Assembly: GCF_001696715.1 (NCBI RefSeq)
Contig: NZ_MBFM01000003.1
Span: forward strand, 426,761 to 490,760
Origin: Thauera phenolivorans
GTDB taxonomy: Bacteria > Pseudomonadota > Gammaproteobacteria > Burkholderiales > Rhodocyclaceae
Direction of reading: 5' to 3'
DNA length: 64,000 nt
Shown here: positions 59,243 through 64,000 of the stretch, piece after piece
Layout of the letters: every line of letters begins with the position of its first letter
Position numbering within the stretch: position 1 is the stretch's first letter
Notes under the pieces: model-generated
The model's database searches: none
Told to the model about the DNA's origin: nothing
What the model saw: only the letters and a program-made list of their open reading frames with translations
Made by a program: the position numbers and the translations under genes

Positions 59243-60757
59243 GTGACCCGCATCATCGACATCACCGAGCTCGCGCTGCGCGACGCGCACCAGAGCCTGC
59301 TCGCCACCCGCATGGCGCTCGAGGACATGATCCCGGCCTGCGCCGACATCGACCGCGCAGGCTACTGGTCGGTGGAATGCTGGGGCGGCGCCACCTTCGA
59401 CGCCTGCATCCGCTTCCTCAACGAGGACCCCTGGGAGCGCCTGCGCACCTTCCGCCGCCTGCTGCCGAATTCGCGCCTGCAGATGCTGCTGCGCGGGCAG
59501 AACCTGCTCGGCTACCGCCATTACGAGGACACGGTGGTCGACCGCTTCGTGGACAAGGCGGCCGAGAACGGCATGGACGTGTTCCGGGTGTTCGATGCGC
59601 TCAACGACATCCGCAACCTGCAGCGCGCGATCGCCGCGGTGCGCCGCACCGGCAAGCACGCCCAGGGCACGATCTGCTACACGGTGAGCCCGCTGCACAC
59701 GGTGCAGGGCTTCGTCGACATGGCGCAGCGCCTGGTCGAAATGGGGTGCGACTCGATCTGCCTGAAGGACATGGCGGCGCTGCTCAAGCCCCAGCCCGCC
59801 TACGACATCGTGCGCGGCATCAAGCAGGCCTGCGGCGAGGACGTGCGGGTGCATGTGCACACCCACGCCACCACCGGCGTCACCCTGGTGAGCCTGATGA
59901 AGGCGATCGAGGCCGGCGCCGACTGCGTCGACACCGCGATCAGCTCGCTGAGCATGGGCCCGGGCCACAACCCTACCGAGAGCCTGGTCGAGATGCTCGA
60001 AGGCACGGGCTTCGAGGCCCGCCTCGACAAGTGCGCGCTCAAGCGCATCCGCGACCACTTCGCCGCGGTGCGCCCGCGCTATGCGGAATTCATGTCCAAC
60101 ATCCATGGCGTCGACACCGACATCTTCGACAGCCAGATTCCGGGCGGCATGATCTCCAACATGGAGAGCCAGTTGAAGCAGCAGAAGGCCGCCCACCGGC
60201 TCAAGGAAGTGCTGATCGAGGTGCCGCGGGTGCGCGAGGACGCGGGCTTCCCGCCGCTGGTGACGCCGTCGAGCCAGATCGTCGGCACCCAGGCGGTGTT
60301 CAACGTCATGATGGGCCGCTACAAGGCGGTCTCGGGCGAGTTCGCCGACCTCATGCTCGGCTACTACGGGGCGGCGCCTGGCGAGCGCGATCCCGAGGTG
60401 GTCGCGCTCGCCGAGGCGCAGGCGAAGAAGCCGCCGATCGAGTGCCGGCCCGCCGACCTTCTCGAGCCCGAATGGCAGGCGCTGCGCGAGGCGGCGATCG
60501 CGTTGCCCGGCAGCGACGGCAGCGACGAGGACGTGCTGACCCACGCGATGTTCCCGCAGGTCGCGCCCAAGTTCTTCGCCAGCCGCGCCGAGGGCCCGAA
60601 GAACCTCGGCAAGGCGCCGGCGGACTCCGCCGCGGCCGCAGGAGGCGCCGCGCCTGCCGCCGGCAGCGCAGGCAGCGGGCCGGTGCGGGCGCCGATCACC
60701 TACGACGTCAGCGTCAATGGCCGCTCCCATCGCGTCTCGGTGACACCGGTCGGCTGA
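59243..60757 (+). CDS. Transcarboxylase 5S subunit / oxaloacetate decarboxylase alpha-like carboxyltransferase
   Basis: A 504-residue biotin-dependent carboxyltransferase. TELALRDAHQSLLATRM (about 9-25), the metal motif HVHTHATTG (about 205) and LKDMAALL with the carboxylated Lys (about 173) are those of pyruvate carboxylase, OadA and transcarboxylase 5S. It lacks a C-terminal biotinyl domain, which is a separate gene (62679). GTG start at 59243 follows CGAGGACC. It transfers CO2 between biotin and pyruvate/oxaloacetate. Neighbouring genes favour methylmalonyl-CoA carboxytransferase over a Na+ pump, because no membrane beta subunit is present. Confidence 0.88.
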   Translation: MTRIIDITELALRDAHQSLLATRMALEDMIPACADIDRAGYWSVECWGGATFDACIRFLNEDPWERLRTFRRLLPNSRLQMLLRGQNLLGYRHYEDTVVDRFVDKAAENGMDVFRVFDALNDIRNLQRAIAAVRRTGKHAQGTICYTVSPLHTVQGFVDMAQRLVEMGCDSICLKDMAALLKPQPAYDIVRGIKQACGEDVRVHVHTHATTGVTLVSLMKAIEAGADCVDTAISSLSMGPGHNPTESLVEMLEGTGFEARLDKCALKRIRDHFAAVRPRYAEFMSNIHGVDTDIFDSQIPGGMISNMESQLKQQKAAHRLKEVLIEVPRVREDAGFPPLVTPSSQIVGTQAVFNVMMGRYKAVSGEFADLMLGYYGAAPGERDPEVVALAEAQAKKPPIECRPADLLEPEWQALREAAIALPGSDGSDEDVLTHAMFPQVAPKFFASRAEGPKNLGKAPADSAAAAGGAAPAAGSAGSGPVRAPITYDVSVNGRSHRVSVTPVG

Positions 60758-60810
60758 GTGCGGCGCGCGCCGCGCACGACATCCCACGCAATACGAAGGA
60801 AGAGGGTCGC

Positions 60811-62358
<1,548 letters not shown>

Positions 62359-62368
62359 GGAGGACGCG

Positions 62369-62668
62369 ATGAACGACACTGAACGCCTGCTCACGGTGAT
62401 CGAGGCGCTGCGCGCGGAGGTGCGCAGCCTCGGCGAGCGCGTCGCCGGCCTCGAGACGCAGCTCGTCGCCGCCCCGAATGCGCGCTCGCCCGCCGCCGCC
62501 GGCGTGGCCGGGGAGGGGCCGACCGAGGAGGAGCTGCTCGCGATTTCCGCCGCGATCGCCGCCTTCCTCGGCTGCCGCGCGAAAATCCGCCAGGTGAGGT
62601 TGGTGCGCTCGGCGACCTGGGCCCAGGTCGGCCGGGTCAACATTCAGGCCTCGCACCACGTCCATTGA
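62369..62668 (+). CDS. Small subunit of transcarboxylase/decarboxylase operon
   Basis: A 99-residue protein. A charged N-terminal helix (LLTVIEALRAEVRSLGERVAGLE), then a linker, then EELLAISAAIAAFLGCRAKIRQVRL and a GRVNIQASHHV end. The C-terminal part resembles the delta/epsilon tails of methylmalonyl-CoA decarboxylases (a motif with AAIAAFLG), which help assembly of the complex. Placed between 12S and the biotin protein, ten bases from each, so part of the complex is likely. The exact role is unknown. Confidence 0.75.
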   Translation: MNDTERLLTVIEALRAEVRSLGERVAGLETQLVAAPNARSPAAAGVAGEGPTEEELLAISAAIAAFLGCRAKIRQVRLVRSATWAQVGRVNIQASHHVH

Positions 62669-62678
62669 GGGAAAGCGC

Positions 62679-63086
62679 GTGAAACTCCGCATTCAGATCA
62701 ACGACAAGACCTTCGAGGTGGACGTGGAGGTCGCCGAGGCCGACCACGCCACCCTGCCGCCGGCCTATCCGGTCGGCTCGGCGGCGCTCGCCGGCAGCTT
62801 CGCCGGCGCCCCGCCGGCGTCAGGCACGATGACGGCGCCGCCCGCGGATGCGGCCGGCGCGGCGGTGGACGAGGAGAAGGTCTGTCGCAGCCCGGTGTCG
62901 GGCATCGTCATGCGCCTGATCGCCCAGCCCGGCCAGAGCCTGCAGGTGGGCGACCCGCTGATGGTGCTCGAGGCGATGAAGATGGAAACCAACATCACCG
63001 CGCCGATCGCCGGCCGCGTCGCCGCACTGCGCGTGGCGCAGGGCGACAACGTGCAGGCCGGGCAGGTGGTGGTGGAGTTCGAGTAG
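62679..63086 (+). CDS. Biotin carrier protein (transcarboxylase 1.3S type)
   Basis: A 135-residue protein. The biotinyl domain occupies the C-terminal 75 residues with the biotinylation site EAMKMETN (Lys about 100) and MLIAQPGQ-like strand pattern; an Ala/Pro-rich hinge precedes it (about 45-65). The first 30 residues are a beta-hairpin (LRIQINDKTFEVDVEV) as in 1.3S and OadA-type carriers. GTG start at 62679. It carries CO2 between the 12S and 5S sites. Confidence 0.92.
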   Translation: MKLRIQINDKTFEVDVEVAEADHATLPPAYPVGSAALAGSFAGAPPASGTMTAPPADAAGAAVDEEKVCRSPVSGIVMRLIAQPGQSLQVGDPLMVLEAMKMETNITAPIAGRVAALRVAQGDNVQAGQVVVEFE

Positions 63087-63171
63087 GGGGCGGGAGGCCG
63101 GCTCCTGTGCTAGGAATGAATTACCGCATTCGGTGCACGACCCCGGGCATCCACCGGGCAAGGAGGCGATC

Positions 63172-63597
63172 ATGACCGGCGCACAACTTCCGAACGAACG
63201 ACTGGAGACGCTGATCCGCGACTATTGCGCGGCGTGGAGCGAACCCGATGCCGACAGGCGACTGGAGATACTGCACCAGGTGTGGTCGCCCGACGGCATC
63301 TACACCGACCCCAACGGTCACGTCGAGGGCCGGCCGCATCTGTCGGCGCACATCGGCAAGGTCCTCGCCGAATCCCTGCCGGCGGGCGCGCGCATCGTGC
63401 CGGCGAGCCATGCCGACGCGCATCACGACGAGTTCCGCTTCGCCTGGAAGTCGGTGCTGCCCGACGGTTCGGTGTCGCTCGAGGGCGTCGACTTCGGCGA
63501 ACTGGATTCGCACGGCCACATCCGGCGCATCGTCGGTTTCTTCGGCGCGCTGCAACCGATCGGGGCGTCGCCGCCCGGCGCGACAGACGCCGCGTGA
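63172..63597 (+). CDS. NTF2/SnoaL-like fold protein
   Basis: A 141-residue protein with the SnoaL/NTF2 pattern: ERLETLIRDYCAAWSEPDADRR (first helix), VWSPDGIYTDPNGHVEGRPHLSAHI and a C-terminal beta sheet (FRFAWKSVLPDGSVSLEGVDFGEL, then HIRRIVGFFG). Members are small enzymes or ligand binders; the motif set does not fix a reaction. ATG at 63172 follows AAGGAGGCGATC. It lies alone, convergent with katG. Confidence 0.8.
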   Translation: MTGAQLPNERLETLIRDYCAAWSEPDADRRLEILHQVWSPDGIYTDPNGHVEGRPHLSAHIGKVLAESLPAGARIVPASHADAHHDEFRFAWKSVLPDGSVSLEGVDFGELDSHGHIRRIVGFFGALQPIGASPPGATDAA

Positions 63598-63605
63598 ACG
63601 GAATA

Positions 63606-63639
63606 CTGCCGGCGCCGCACGCATGCGCGACGCCGGCAG
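63606..63639. terminator. Hairpin between the NTF2-like gene and katG
   Basis: CTGCCGGCG (63606-63614) and CGCCGGCAG (63631-63639) are inverted repeats with a 16-base loop in the 54-base convergent gap. No T tract follows on either side, so it is a likely bidirectional Rho-independent-like stop of weak kind. Confidence 0.5.
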
Positions 63640-63651
63640 TGCGGTCCGGCC

Positions 63652-64000
<349 letters not shown>

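Noticed and set aside
59000..60787. Long upstream extension of the KdpD-like kinase frame, which could have hidden its missing domains
   Set aside because: This part is antisense to the 5S carboxyltransferase and shows no KdpD or Usp motifs; the ATG at 58999 has a good ribosome-binding site.

Overview
The window is a GC-rich, almost fully coding stretch of a bacterial chromosome. Gene content points to a betaproteobacterium, most likely of the order Rhodocyclales (Thauera/Azoarcus type); this is inferred from family resemblance and gene order, not from a search. Supporting signs are the order rimP-nusA-infB-rbfA-truB-rpsO-pnp, a tmRNA tag ANDERFAIAA, a circularly permuted tmRNA gene, FNR-type sites and a hemerythrin/DUF2249 cluster of the kind seen in denitrifiers.

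Layout. 1-7.3 kb: 5' part of a cold-shock gene, the circularly permuted GTPase RbgA/YlqF, an alpha/beta hydrolase, a PHP phosphatase with YciO, then an operon of a site-2 protease, scpA, scpB and rluB (chromosome segregation and rRNA modification). 7.3-16.4 kb: the translation/transcription superoperon from rimP to pnp, with a promoter and an attenuator-like hairpin ahead of rimP and a separate promoter for rpsO. 16.4-18.3 kb: a complete bacterial class C-like group II intron directly after the pnp terminator. 18.3-19.3 kb: dksA and, divergently, tRNA-Pro, tRNA-Arg and tRNA-His. 19.3-22.7 kb: an FNR-boxed operon (hemerythrin, DUF2249, multi-haem-oxidase-like membrane protein) and an MFS carrier. 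22.6-28.0 kb: BaiN-type flavoprotein, a giant AsmA/DUF748 protein and pterin carbinolamine dehydratase. 28.1-28.4 kb: the permuted two-piece tmRNA gene.

28.6-43.9 kb: MscK-like channel, AidB, a small secreted protein, a CNNM/CBS protein coupled to a P2-type ATPase, a ubiquitin-fold/Mut7-C protein with a conserved partner, O-acetylhomoserine sulfhydrylase, an Ala/Lys-tailed ribbon-helix-helix-like protein and fused PabB-PabC. 44.0-50.8 kb: LexA-boxed error-prone polymerase DnaE2, then a crystallin-J1-like ADP-ribosylglycohydrolase divergent from OvoA (ovothiol synthesis). 50.8-53.9 kb: a TetR-yqhD-xenA operon for reactive carbonyl and ene compounds. 53.9-59.0 kb: a kdpD-like/kdpE/trkH/trkA potassium operon. 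59.1-63.1 kb: a biotin-dependent transcarboxylase operon (5S, 12S, small subunit, 1.3S) behind what looks like a class II FNR promoter. The window ends with an NTF2-like protein and the 3' end of katG.

Functional themes are core information processing, stress tolerance (SOS, peroxide, electrophiles, alkylation, thiols), potassium and cation transport, and anaerobic carbon metabolism. The most notable non-coding elements are the permuted tmRNA gene, the terminator-targeting group II intron, the extended LexA palindrome on the dnaE2 start and the two FNR-type promoters.
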